Positions 39,193 to 48,292 of a stretch of DNA of 60,339 bases are shown in pieces. The notes beneath the pieces are model-generated. The model was not told where the DNA came from and ran no database searches. It saw only the letters and a list, made by a program, of their open reading frames with translations. Origin of the DNA: Vulcanimicrobiota bacterium (lineage in GTDB: Bacteria; Vulcanimicrobiota; Vulcanimicrobiia; Vulcanimicrobiales; Vulcanimicrobiaceae); the NCBI GenBank assembly GCA_027306785.1, contig DAHUZB010000002.1, forward strand, positions 1-60,339. Reading direction: 5' to 3'. The first letter of the stretch is position 1. The number at the start of each line of letters is the position of its first letter. The position numbers were made by a program, and so were the translations under genes.

Positions 39193-41328
39193 GTGGAGGG
39201 CGAACGCGGCTACACGCTGATCGAAGTCGTCGTCGCGGTCGCGATCGCCGCACTGTTGCTCGCGGCGGGCGGCGTGTGGCTACTCGGCATGCGACCCGGT
39301 GCGCTGCCGCAGGCCGCGCACGATTTCGACGCCGATCTCAATGCGGCGCGTGCGCTGGCATCGAGCACCGGTAACGGTGCGACGATCGCGTTTCTTCCGC
39401 GCTCGGGGCACGACGGATTTCAGCTGCGCGTCTATCGCGGTCGACCCACCGCCGCCGACGCGGTACGGGCGTCGAACGTAATGCCGCTCATCAGCGATGC
39501 TTCGGTGCGCGAAGCGACGTTCGGATCGCCGCCGTTCGCGCTCTTCTTCAGCAGCGCGGGCGCGCCGAGCGGCATCGCCGCGTATCCGACCGTGCGCGCG
39601 GACGGGAGCGTGCGCTTCGCGCCGATCGCGGCGCAGCCGCCCTGTCCCCCGGGCGGCACGATCGTGCTCACCTTCGGCAACGCGCAGGGCGCGCACGCAT
39701 CGCGCACGCTGCGCTGCGATGCGCTCGTGATCGCGAACGCGCAGCCGAACGCAACACCCACGCCGAATCCGCCGCGTCTCTCGCCCGCGCGCGCGGTGGC
39801 GCACTGGACGCGCGATGCGTATCCGCTACAGTTTACGGCGGCCGAGTACGGCTACACGCATTGGTACGCATCGCTGAGCGGCGCGTCGTGCGTGACCCAG
39901 GGATCGGATACGGGTGCTGCGCCCGCGGTCTTTCCCGGCGGCTGGCCCTACGTTGCCGCGGGCCCGAACGAACCCGCCGATCCGCCGCCGCCGAACGCGC
40001 CGTACACCTATCCCGATCTGCGCATCCCCGACGATCCGCCCGCGCATTTCGCGTTGCAGCCGGTGTTCGGCAACGGCGGCCTGTGCGCGCTGCAAATCGC
40101 CGATGCGTACGGGCAGGCGCTGACCGCGCAGATACAAGTGATGGGCGATCTCACGCCGAGCGAGACCGCGCTCACGTTTGCATCCGTGCGCGCTCCCGCG
40201 CAGCATGTATCCCTTACGAAAACGTGGGATAGCGAGCCGATCGCGCTCGCCTACGGCGGATCGTGCGCAAAGATCGCCACGATCGCGCAGCACGATGCGG
40301 CAACGCCGTCGTCGCCCGGCAGCACGCCCGCGCGCGTGGATCTCACGGTCACGCCGACGGCCGCGGGTGCGTGCGTGATGCAGTTCAGCGATCAGTATCA
40401 CGAACCGTGGGCGAGCATCGCGGTAAACGTCAAGCAAGACGCGCCGTTCAAAACATGGCCCGCGAAGCTCGTGCTCGGCGCGAGCGGCGGAAGCGTCGGC
40501 GCAGCATCGGGCACGCAGCTCGCGATGACGCCGCAAGCCAACATGGCGAAGATCCTCAACGCGTTGCTCGGCGGCGGCGTGGCGCTCGCAGCCGGAGGAT
40601 ACACGGGGCCATGCTACGCGCAGGCGGAGAACACGAGCGGCAGCGGGCCCGATACGAACATCACCGCGGTGACGCTCAACGCGCTCGGCATCACGGTCGA
40701 TACCGGCGGATGTCTGCTCAACGCCGCAGGCTCCGCACCCTACGGCGAATCATCGCCCGGCATCGGCACCCCAACCGGCGTGATGGTCGCCTACGAACCC
40801 GGAGGGCAACCCGGGACGTTTTCGGCGCCGAATCAATGCACGAATATCGGAACGGGCTCATGGTATCCGGCTAACGCGACCGGCGTGCAAGTCTCGCTTT
40901 CCGCTACCGGAACCGCGCAAGGTTCCTGCACGATCGATTTTAGCGATGGCGCTTCGATGCAAACGCCCGCGCCCGATGCGGGACAAGTGGCCGTGAATGT
41001 CGTGCCGCCAGCGTGCATCAATGGGGGACACATCCCGGAGGGCATAACGTGCAGCGGATCGTTCAGTCTGCCGCCCGGTGGTGGTTTCTGCAACGTGCAG
41101 GTCGCGTTTGCGCTCGGCTGGGAGGATGGTTCATGGAGCATCGGCGCTAGTCCGAGCGGTTTGGGCAATCTCGTCGATCGAAGCAACGGATCGTTTCAGT
41201 TCACGTTCTTCGCACCCGGCACCGTGACGATTACACTGACCGGCCGAAAGGCGGTTGCCGATCCCGGAATCTATCTGTGCCGCGACGGTAGCGCAATAGC
41301 GGGAACGATGATGCTCGCGTCCCCGTAG
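39193..41328 (+). CDS. Very large pseudopilin-like protein with Cys-containing beta repeats
   Basis: 711 residues from GTG 39193. The start EGERGYTLIEVVVAVAIAAL is a class III prepilin signal (G before YTLIE, Glu+5), so a prepilin peptidase would cleave it. The next roughly 150 residues look like a GspH/FimT minor pseudopilin. The remaining 500 or more residues are beta-type segments with Cys pairs, such as SCAKIATIAQ...VTPTAAGACVMQF, related to the lipoprotein at 6835. Usual minor pseudopilins are about 150-220 aa, so this fusion is exceptional. No other pilus genes are adjacent. The ribosome-binding site is weak. Confidence 0.75.
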   Translation: MEGERGYTLIEVVVAVAIAALLLAAGGVWLLGMRPGALPQAAHDFDADLNAARALASSTGNGATIAFLPRSGHDGFQLRVYRGRPTAADAVRASNVMPLISDASVREATFGSPPFALFFSSAGAPSGIAAYPTVRADGSVRFAPIAAQPPCPPGGTIVLTFGNAQGAHASRTLRCDALVIANAQPNATPTPNPPRLSPARAVAHWTRDAYPLQFTAAEYGYTHWYASLSGASCVTQGSDTGAAPAVFPGGWPYVAAGPNEPADPPPPNAPYTYPDLRIPDDPPAHFALQPVFGNGGLCALQIADAYGQALTAQIQVMGDLTPSETALTFASVRAPAQHVSLTKTWDSEPIALAYGGSCAKIATIAQHDAATPSSPGSTPARVDLTVTPTAAGACVMQFSDQYHEPWASIAVNVKQDAPFKTWPAKLVLGASGGSVGAASGTQLAMTPQANMAKILNALLGGGVALAAGGYTGPCYAQAENTSGSGPDTNITAVTLNALGITVDTGGCLLNAAGSAPYGESSPGIGTPTGVMVAYEPGGQPGTFSAPNQCTNIGTGSWYPANATGVQVSLSATGTAQGSCTIDFSDGASMQTPAPDAGQVAVNVVPPACINGGHIPEGITCSGSFSLPPGGGFCNVQVAFALGWEDGSWSIGASPSGLGNLVDRSNGSFQFTFFAPGTVTITLTGRKAVADPGIYLCRDGSAIAGTMMLASP

Positions 41329-41357
41329 CGAGCCGATGTGTGCGAATCCACATTCGG

Positions 41358-41747
41358 TTAGGCGAGAAGGGTGTGAATCGGGTAGCGTAAGCTTTGCGCG
41401 TCGCGGGTGATGAGCGTCATCCCCTCAAGCTGCGCTTGCGCAATCATCACGCGGTCGAATGGATCGGAGTGCAGCTACGACAAGGCGGCCGCGGCGAGCG
41501 CGTGCGATACGTCGAGCGATAGCGGAGCGAATCCGAGCGATCGCACGCGGGCCGGAAACCAGATCGCCGGATCGCCAGGCACGGTGAGCTTTCCAAGGCC
41601 GACCTTGAGCGCAATTTCCCACCCTGCGACTGCCGAAACGAAGATCTCGTTTGAGCGATCCTCAATCCTCGCACGAGCTTCCGGCGTAAGTTCCTCGGGC
41701 GAAGCCGCGGCCCACAGAAAAACGTGCGTATCGAGCAGCGCCCTCAC
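41358..41747 (-). pseudogene. VapC-type PIN toxin interrupted by an in-frame TAG
   Basis: The first 90 residues form a PIN domain: MRALLDTHVFLWAA with the first Asp, then FVSAVAGWEIALKVGLGKL with the conserved Glu. A TAG stop falls at 41475-41477. Reading on in the same frame gives LHSDPFDRVMIAQAQLEGMT and LITRDAQSLRYPIHTLLA to a TAA at 41358-41360. This restores the missing catalytic Asp residues (DPFDR, TRDA). A single substitution in an otherwise intact 129-codon gene therefore inactivates the toxin. Suppressor readthrough is the only alternative. The antitoxin gene overlaps its start. Confidence 0.85.
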
Positions 41748-41983
41748 TCCGCGCCCTCTAAAAGCGCGGCGATCCGGGGATTCATCGCATCGAAATCGGG
41801 CGCTATTGCAATCAAACCCCGATCGACGCCGAGCCCGCGCTTGGCGGATTCATCGAAAGGGACGATCCGGGCGGCGGCCTTTCCGCCAAGGCAAATGATC
41901 ACCTCGGCTTCGGCGCCGGTGCCGATGTCTCGTATGAGAGCTGAAAGCGTGCTCTTTGCCTCGTGCATATTAACGGTCTTCAT
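41744..41983 (-). CDS. Phd/YefM-family antitoxin
   Basis: 79 residues: MKTVNMHEAKSTLSALIRDI at the start, then AEVIICLGGKAAARIVPFD. This is the typical N-terminal DNA-binding dimer fold of Phd/YefM antitoxins, with a C-terminal tail that would wrap the PIN toxin. It is the first gene and overlaps the toxin start by 4 bp. It should autorepress its own promoter in the short region upstream (41984-42069), where no clear operator was resolved. Confidence 0.88.
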   Translation of the reverse strand: MKTVNMHEAKSTLSALIRDIGTGAEAEVIICLGGKAAARIVPFDESAKRGLGVDRGLIAIAPDFDAMNPRIAALLEGAE

Positions 41984-42069
41984 TGCAGCTTAGTGTACCG
42001 CGTCAATTAGGCGTAGGGTCCCCTTTCCGGGTGAACCTATGGGTTGCTGGCTTCTTGTCTTTCGGGCGA

Positions 42070-43089
42070 TCACGGCCAGATCGGGTGGTTCGGGTCCGTG
42101 TACGATCGCGGATCGATCGGGAACTCCGCGAGCCCCATTGCGCTCACGTTCGTGTTGCCGTTGTACCCGAAGGGCAGGTACCGCCCGCCGAACCACAGCG
42201 TCCGGGGATCGGTCGCGTAGGCATTCACGCTCGCTCCGAACGAGGTCGCGATCTGTTCGGCACAAGACACGCCTCCTGTGTTGCTATCTCCTCCGGTCGA
42301 AATCGACGGCAGAGTCGAACCCGCTGCAGCCACTTGCGCGTACGCATTCCCCGCGCGCACGTTCTCCAATAGCCACTCATCCACGGTTCCGCCCGGCAAG
42401 CCGTTTTGGGCACGTTCGTACTCCCACGCGATCAGGCAGGGCATCTCCGTCGTGGCGTTCATCGTGGCGAGGCGGTAGTCGCCGTTGGTCTCCCAGGCCG
42501 GGGCCGTGTACCCCGCAGGGACGGTGGCCAGGGTGGGCGCGACGAGCGTCTGATTGCCGCCCGTGAGCATCACGTTGTCATGCACGGTCGCCTGCACGGT
42601 GAACGCCACCGGCGAGGGCGTGGGGCACGGATTCGCGCCGCAGTTCCCCGGCGGCGTGGTGTAGCCCGGCGGCACGGTCGGCACGGCATCGGCACCGATC
42701 ACGAGCAGGTAGTGCCCGTTCGGCACCCCGCCGAGCGTGAACGTGCCGTTCGGTGCGGTCGTCACCTGCGGCGAGGGCAGCGGCGTCGGGCAGCCGTCGC
42801 TCTCCGGGGTGATCGCGCTCGGCGCGGGCGTGGCACCGCACGGAGCCCACGGCATCAGCTTCACCGACACCCCCGCGAGCGGAGTGCCGTTCGCGTCATC
42901 GACCACGGTGCCGCTCGCGAACGTCGTCGGCGCCGATGGCGTGGGTGGGGACTGGGTCGGCGGGGATTGCGTCGGCGGTCCCCCGGGTGCACCCGATCCT
43001 CCGCCTCCGCCGCATGCGGTAAGTCCGCCGATCGTAACGAGAATGGCCGCGATCGTACGCAGCTCGAACGCATTCTTCAACGCCCACAC
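42070..43089 (-). CDS. Lipoprotein with carboxypeptidase-regulatory-like domain
   Basis: 339 residues. The N-terminus FELRTIAAILVTIGGLTACG is a lipoprotein signal followed by Gly and a Pro/Ser/Thr linker. Residues about 55-115 (ASGTVVDDANGTPLAGVSVK, then GTFTLGGVPNGHYLLVIGA) are a carboxypeptidase-regulatory-like beta-sandwich. The C-terminal roughly 130 residues are not recognised. They contain LIAWEYERAQNGLPGGTVDE, VSCAEQIATSF and LWFGGRYLPFGYN, and may be an enzyme or binding domain. It sits downstream of the secreted protein at 43160 on the same strand, about 70 bases away. Confidence 0.72.
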   Translation of the reverse strand: MWALKNAFELRTIAAILVTIGGLTACGGGGGSGAPGGPPTQSPPTQSPPTPSAPTTFASGTVVDDANGTPLAGVSVKLMPWAPCGATPAPSAITPESDGCPTPLPSPQVTTAPNGTFTLGGVPNGHYLLVIGADAVPTVPPGYTTPPGNCGANPCPTPSPVAFTVQATVHDNVMLTGGNQTLVAPTLATVPAGYTAPAWETNGDYRLATMNATTEMPCLIAWEYERAQNGLPGGTVDEWLLENVRAGNAYAQVAAAGSTLPSISTGGDSNTGGVSCAEQIATSFGASVNAYATDPRTLWFGGRYLPFGYNGNTNVSAMGLAEFPIDPRSYTDPNHPIWP

Positions 43090-43159
43090 CTCCCCAGCAG
43101 AGATTACGCGTCGTCGAAAAAGAACCTCGGTTATGACCTGCGATCGCGCCGCGATGCGG

Positions 43160-44989
43160 CTAGTAGACGGGTGAGCCGGGGGCGCCGGGGGCGACCGAGC
43201 CGTCGTCGGGCGCGAAGATCAGGCGCAGCGGGTAGCTCGAGCCCGCCTCGGGCATCGTCACGATGGTGACGCGCACGAAGCCTTTCGCGGGCACCACGTA
43301 TTGGCGAATTTTGTAGCGCGAGAACGGCGGCACTTGATGCGATTGCACGAGCACGCCGTCGATGATGTAGGTGCCGGTCGCGCGGCCGCCGCGCGGATTT
43401 TCGTAGATCGCGATGTTCTGCGGCGTGGAGAGCGGGTTTTGCACCGTCACCACAAAGGCTTCGAGCACGCCGTAGTCGCCCGCGAGCGCTTCACCCGCGA
43501 GCGTGTTCGGCAGCGGAATCTGACCGATCGGCAATTCGAGATACGGATCGTTCACGTTCCACTGCGTGGCGAAGTGGAATTCGGGAATCGTGTAGATGCC
43601 GCGCGCATGCCGCACGGTGCTCGTGAGCAGCGCGCCCGTGGTGAGCGCGTCGTTCGGATCGTCGCTTGCGTTCTGCGCGACGAGGCTCAAATGGATCGCG
43701 GCGCCGTCGAGCACGCGCAATTGCATCAAGTTCGTCACGATCGATCCCGCGGGGAGCTCCTGTTGCGAGATCGCGACCGTTGCATTCGCCGGAATCTGCA
43801 GGAGGCGTCCCTGATTCTGCACCGCGTTCACGAGAAAGCTCTTGGTGGCGTCGTGACCGACTTCCATCTCGTTATCGGTCGGGCCGCCGCGGCCGCTGAT
43901 GAACTGCACGGTCGCGGGCTCGCTCGAATGATTCTGAGCCACGAGGACGATGCGTCGATCGGGCTGCCCGGGCGGATTGTAATGAAAGTAGAGAAAGCGC
44001 GACGGCACGTTGTGGTGCAGATCGGCGCTGAAGAGGAGCCCGTTCTCGGTGAGCTTCTCCGGAAAATCGCTCACCATCAGAATGTCGGGCGAGATGCGCG
44101 GCACCGCAATATTCTCGATGCGCACGTGCGTGGTGCCGTTCACGCTGAAATACTGCTCGCCTTGAATGAGCACCGGCACGTCGACCGATTGCACCATGTC
44201 TTGTCCGAGCGGACGATCCACCGGCACGTCGTCGGTTCCGACCACCACCTGCGCGCTCGGCCGCGCCTGCGTGGCGTGCAGAATCGCGCGCTGCACCATC
44301 TCGCGCACGTATTCCGGGCTCGCGGGATCGCCGGTGAGGCGAACGTTGATATCGGGCGTAACGGTGCCCGCGTCGTACGCGACGCGCACGCCGACCGTCG
44401 CGCTCACGCCGCGCGAATCGGTGATCGCGATCGTGGTCGCACCCGGCGTCTTCGCGGCGACCGTCACGATGCCGGTATCCTGATCGGCGCTTACGTCGAT
44501 GAAGCGCGGATCGGCCGCCGTGACGGTGAACGCGCCGTAGGTGCCGCTCACCGTGAGCGTCTGCGTGGTGCCCATCGGCACTTGCAGCGTCTGCGGCGAC
44601 ACGTAGATCGGCGGCAGCGTTGGGGTGGGTGTCGGTGAAGGCGCACTACTCGCGCACGGCGGCGGGCTCGGCGCACCGCTGGGCAGCGGCGACGGCGACG
44701 CACTCGGCAGCGGCGATGCGCCTGGCAACGGCGACGCGCTTGCGGACGGCGACGCGCTCGGTGCGAGCGTCGGCGGAATGCACGGCGTTGCGCTCGGCAG
44801 GATGCCGGGCGTTGCGGATGCGTCGGGCGACGCTGAAGCGACCGGCGTGATGACCGGCTGCGCGAACGGGGTGGGGGTGAGCGCCGGTGAGGGCGTCTCT
44901 TGCGCAGAGACCGAGACCGCGCCGATAGACGCGGTCCCGATCGCGGCAACGAGCATCAACGAGCGGACGAGCACGTGGCGCAGGGCCAA
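43160..44989 (-). CDS. Secreted protein with Pro/Ser-rich linker and Ig-like domain
   Basis: 609 residues with a signal peptide (AAIGTASIGAVSVSAQE). About 90 residues of low-complexity Ala/Ser/Pro linker follow. A Big2-like domain (IYVSPQTLQVPMGTTQTLTV, TPGATTIAITDSRGVSATVG) comes next, then about 400 residues of mixed beta structure, including PARRIVL-type strands and EFHFATQWNVNDPYLELPIG. I do not recognise the C-terminal family. Probably extracellular or surface-anchored. The gap after its start carries the dispersed repeat at 45011-45035. Confidence 0.7.
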   Translation of the reverse strand: MALRHVLVRSLMLVAAIGTASIGAVSVSAQETPSPALTPTPFAQPVITPVASASPDASATPGILPSATPCIPPTLAPSASPSASASPLPGASPLPSASPSPLPSGAPSPPPCASSAPSPTPTPTLPPIYVSPQTLQVPMGTTQTLTVSGTYGAFTVTAADPRFIDVSADQDTGIVTVAAKTPGATTIAITDSRGVSATVGVRVAYDAGTVTPDINVRLTGDPASPEYVREMVQRAILHATQARPSAQVVVGTDDVPVDRPLGQDMVQSVDVPVLIQGEQYFSVNGTTHVRIENIAVPRISPDILMVSDFPEKLTENGLLFSADLHHNVPSRFLYFHYNPPGQPDRRIVLVAQNHSSEPATVQFISGRGGPTDNEMEVGHDATKSFLVNAVQNQGRLLQIPANATVAISQQELPAGSIVTNLMQLRVLDGAAIHLSLVAQNASDDPNDALTTGALLTSTVRHARGIYTIPEFHFATQWNVNDPYLELPIGQIPLPNTLAGEALAGDYGVLEAFVVTVQNPLSTPQNIAIYENPRGGRATGTYIIDGVLVQSHQVPPFSRYKIRQYVVPAKGFVRVTIVTMPEAGSSYPLRLIFAPDDGSVAPGAPGSPVY

Positions 44990-45010
44990 ACTCCTACTTC
45001 AGACGATTCC

Positions 45011-45035
45011 GTGTCACCCCGAGCGTGTCGAAGGG
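45011..45035 (+). repeat. Dispersed repeat copy at the recQ stop
   Basis: GTGTCACCCCGAGCG followed by TGTCGAAGGG, two changes from consensus, ends exactly at the base before the recQ stop codon (45036-45038). Confidence 0.85.
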
Positions 45036-46730
<1,695 letters not shown>

Positions 46731-46784
46731 AACCCATCGGCCATAACAGGTACATTAGAACTACGCACAAGTTTCGTACCCGGA

Positions 46785-46852
46785 GGCTGTTCGGCTGAAA
46801 CGACCCCCCGGTTTAGGGGGTGCGGCGTAGGCGCCGGGTTCAGTCCGGTCGT
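46785..46852 (+). ncRNA. Possible structured leader upstream of the WYL regulator gene
   Basis: An outer stem CGACC (46801-46805) with GGTCG (46847-46851) can enclose three hairpins. They are CCCCC/GGGGG around 46804-46820, CGGCG/CGCCG around 46823-46836, and CCGG/CCGG around GTTCAGT. It lies in the divergent recQ-WYL gap, 24 bases before the WYL ATG. I matched it to no known riboswitch class. It could be chance in GC-rich DNA. Confidence 0.3.
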
Positions 46853-46875
46853 CTCTGCGTCGATAATCGCTAGCG

Positions 46876-47874
46876 ATGGTTCAGAAAGGGAAGCCGGCGA
46901 TCGCCGCCGCGGCCAAGCCGCGAGCGGCCGGGGAACCGGCCGAAGCGACGGCGCGTAAGATCGCCATCCTCGTCGATCTGCTGCGCACTCGCAGCCTCGC
47001 GCTTGCCGATGCGACCGCGCGCTACGGCATCAGCGAACGGCAACTGCTGCGCGATCTCCAAGAGCTGCGGCGCCTGGGCGAGAGCCTCGGCTTTCGCATC
47101 GGCAAACGCAACGCGCACGGCAGCGTGGAGCTGGCCGATTTCGCCGCGCGCCCGAGCGCGGTGGTGCGCGGCGATCGTGCGATGCGCGCGCTCGTGCGCG
47201 AGCTCTTCAAAGCCTTCGGCGCACCGCTCGCGCCGTTCGCGCAGGCGCTCGAAGGCGATGCGCTCGGCGAGGGCTTCGTGCGCGTGGTCACGCCGCAACT
47301 CGCCGAAGGCGCCGAGGTGGCGCAGACGCTGCGCACGCTCACCGATGCGTTCGATGCGGGCGCCGCGGTGCGCTTTCGCTACAAGGGTCGCGAGCGCGAG
47401 GTGGAGCCCGCGGTCACGTTGGTGCGCAGCGGCCGCTACTATTTGGTCGGTCGTCAGCGCGGTGCGAAGGCGGCCTGGCGCATCTTTTCGATGGACGAGA
47501 TTCGTGGGCCGATCCGTCGCTGCGGCAGCTTCACGCCGCAAGCGCCGCCGCCGGAGTATCTCTCTACCGATGCGATCGGCTGGATCAAAACCGGCAAGCA
47601 GATCGCGGTGGAGGTGACGGTGTCGGAGCGCCTCGCGCACACGGCCGTCTCGCGCATCTGGCAGCACGCGCAGGAGAGCCGCAGGAATGCCGACGGCACC
47701 GCCACGCTCGTCTTCTCGGTGGGCGACGTCGATGAAGTCGTGCGCTGGGCGCTCGGCTTCGGCCCCGACGCGTGGATCAGCGGCCCGCCGGCCGCGGTCG
47801 AACGCGCGCGCGAACTCGTTGCGGAGATCGCCGCGCGTTACTCGGCACGGCGCTCCGTGCGACCGTCGCGATGA
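46876..47874 (+). CDS. WYL-domain transcriptional regulator
   Basis: 332 residues. An N-terminal helix-turn-helix (IAILVDLLRTRSLALADATA, RYGISERQLLRDLQELRRLG) is followed by a WYL-type ligand domain (VRFRYKGREREVEPAVTLV, GRYYLVGRQRGAKAAWRIF, SMDEIRGPIRR) and a WCX C-terminal part. WYL proteins control DNA-repair and defence genes, often in response to nucleic-acid ligands. It lies between recQ and the helicase-nuclease pair, so regulating them is a reasonable guess. Its gene end overlaps a small opposite-strand gene by 37 bases. Confidence 0.88.
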   Translation: MVQKGKPAIAAAAKPRAAGEPAEATARKIAILVDLLRTRSLALADATARYGISERQLLRDLQELRRLGESLGFRIGKRNAHGSVELADFAARPSAVVRGDRAMRALVRELFKAFGAPLAPFAQALEGDALGEGFVRVVTPQLAEGAEVAQTLRTLTDAFDAGAAVRFRYKGREREVEPAVTLVRSGRYYLVGRQRGAKAAWRIFSMDEIRGPIRRCGSFTPQAPPPEYLSTDAIGWIKTGKQIAVEVTVSERLAHTAVSRIWQHAQESRRNADGTATLVFSVGDVDEVVRWALGFGPDAWISGPPAAVERARELVAEIAARYSARRSVRPSR

Positions 47875-48230
47875 AAGATGATGCGCAGGCGCGGTCCGCT
47901 GCGGTCGGCGACGTCGTAGAGGCGTTCCACCGCGTACACCTCGCCCGCATCGTTGCCGCGCACCAGCAGCTCGCCGCGCGCGTACATGCGCACCACCACC
48001 GGGTTGCAGCCATGGCGGTCGGGGACGTCGTATCGATAGGAATGGCATTCGGGTTGTCCGCACGCGCAGCGCGTGGCGATGGGAGCGCGCGCGATGAACG
48101 CGGCGAAGGCGTCGGCGAGCGCGGGCGGCGGCATATCGGCCGCGGGGCTGAAATCGTACGAGGCGAGGCCGCGCATTACTTCGTCGTAGAGCGCGGGGTC
48201 CAACTGTTTGAGCGTCTGCGAGTCGTTCAC
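47838..48230 (-). CDS. Hypothetical protein with CxCxxxxC motif
   Basis: 130 residues from GTG 48230 (an ATG at 48278 would extend it by 16). Its clearest feature is the cluster CACGQPECHSY, a possible metal site, then HGCNPVVVRMYARGELLVRG and AVERLYDVADRSGPRLRIIF. The composition reads as a real globular protein better than the opposite frame does. It is convergent with the WYL gene, overlapping 37 bases. No family recognised. Confidence 0.5.
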   Translation of the reverse strand: MNDSQTLKQLDPALYDEVMRGLASYDFSPAADMPPPALADAFAAFIARAPIATRCACGQPECHSYRYDVPDRHGCNPVVVRMYARGELLVRGNDAGEVYAVERLYDVADRSGPRLRIIFHRDGRTERRAE

Positions 48231-48292
48231 GAGCGCAGCATAGCCGCCGCGCGCGCCACAGGGTTGGCGGCGGCGCATGCGAGGATCGGCGC

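Noticed and set aside
46785-46852. A tRNA in the WYL leader region (GGTTCAGTCC looks T-loop-like)
   Set aside because: No matching acceptor stem or anticodon arm could be drawn.
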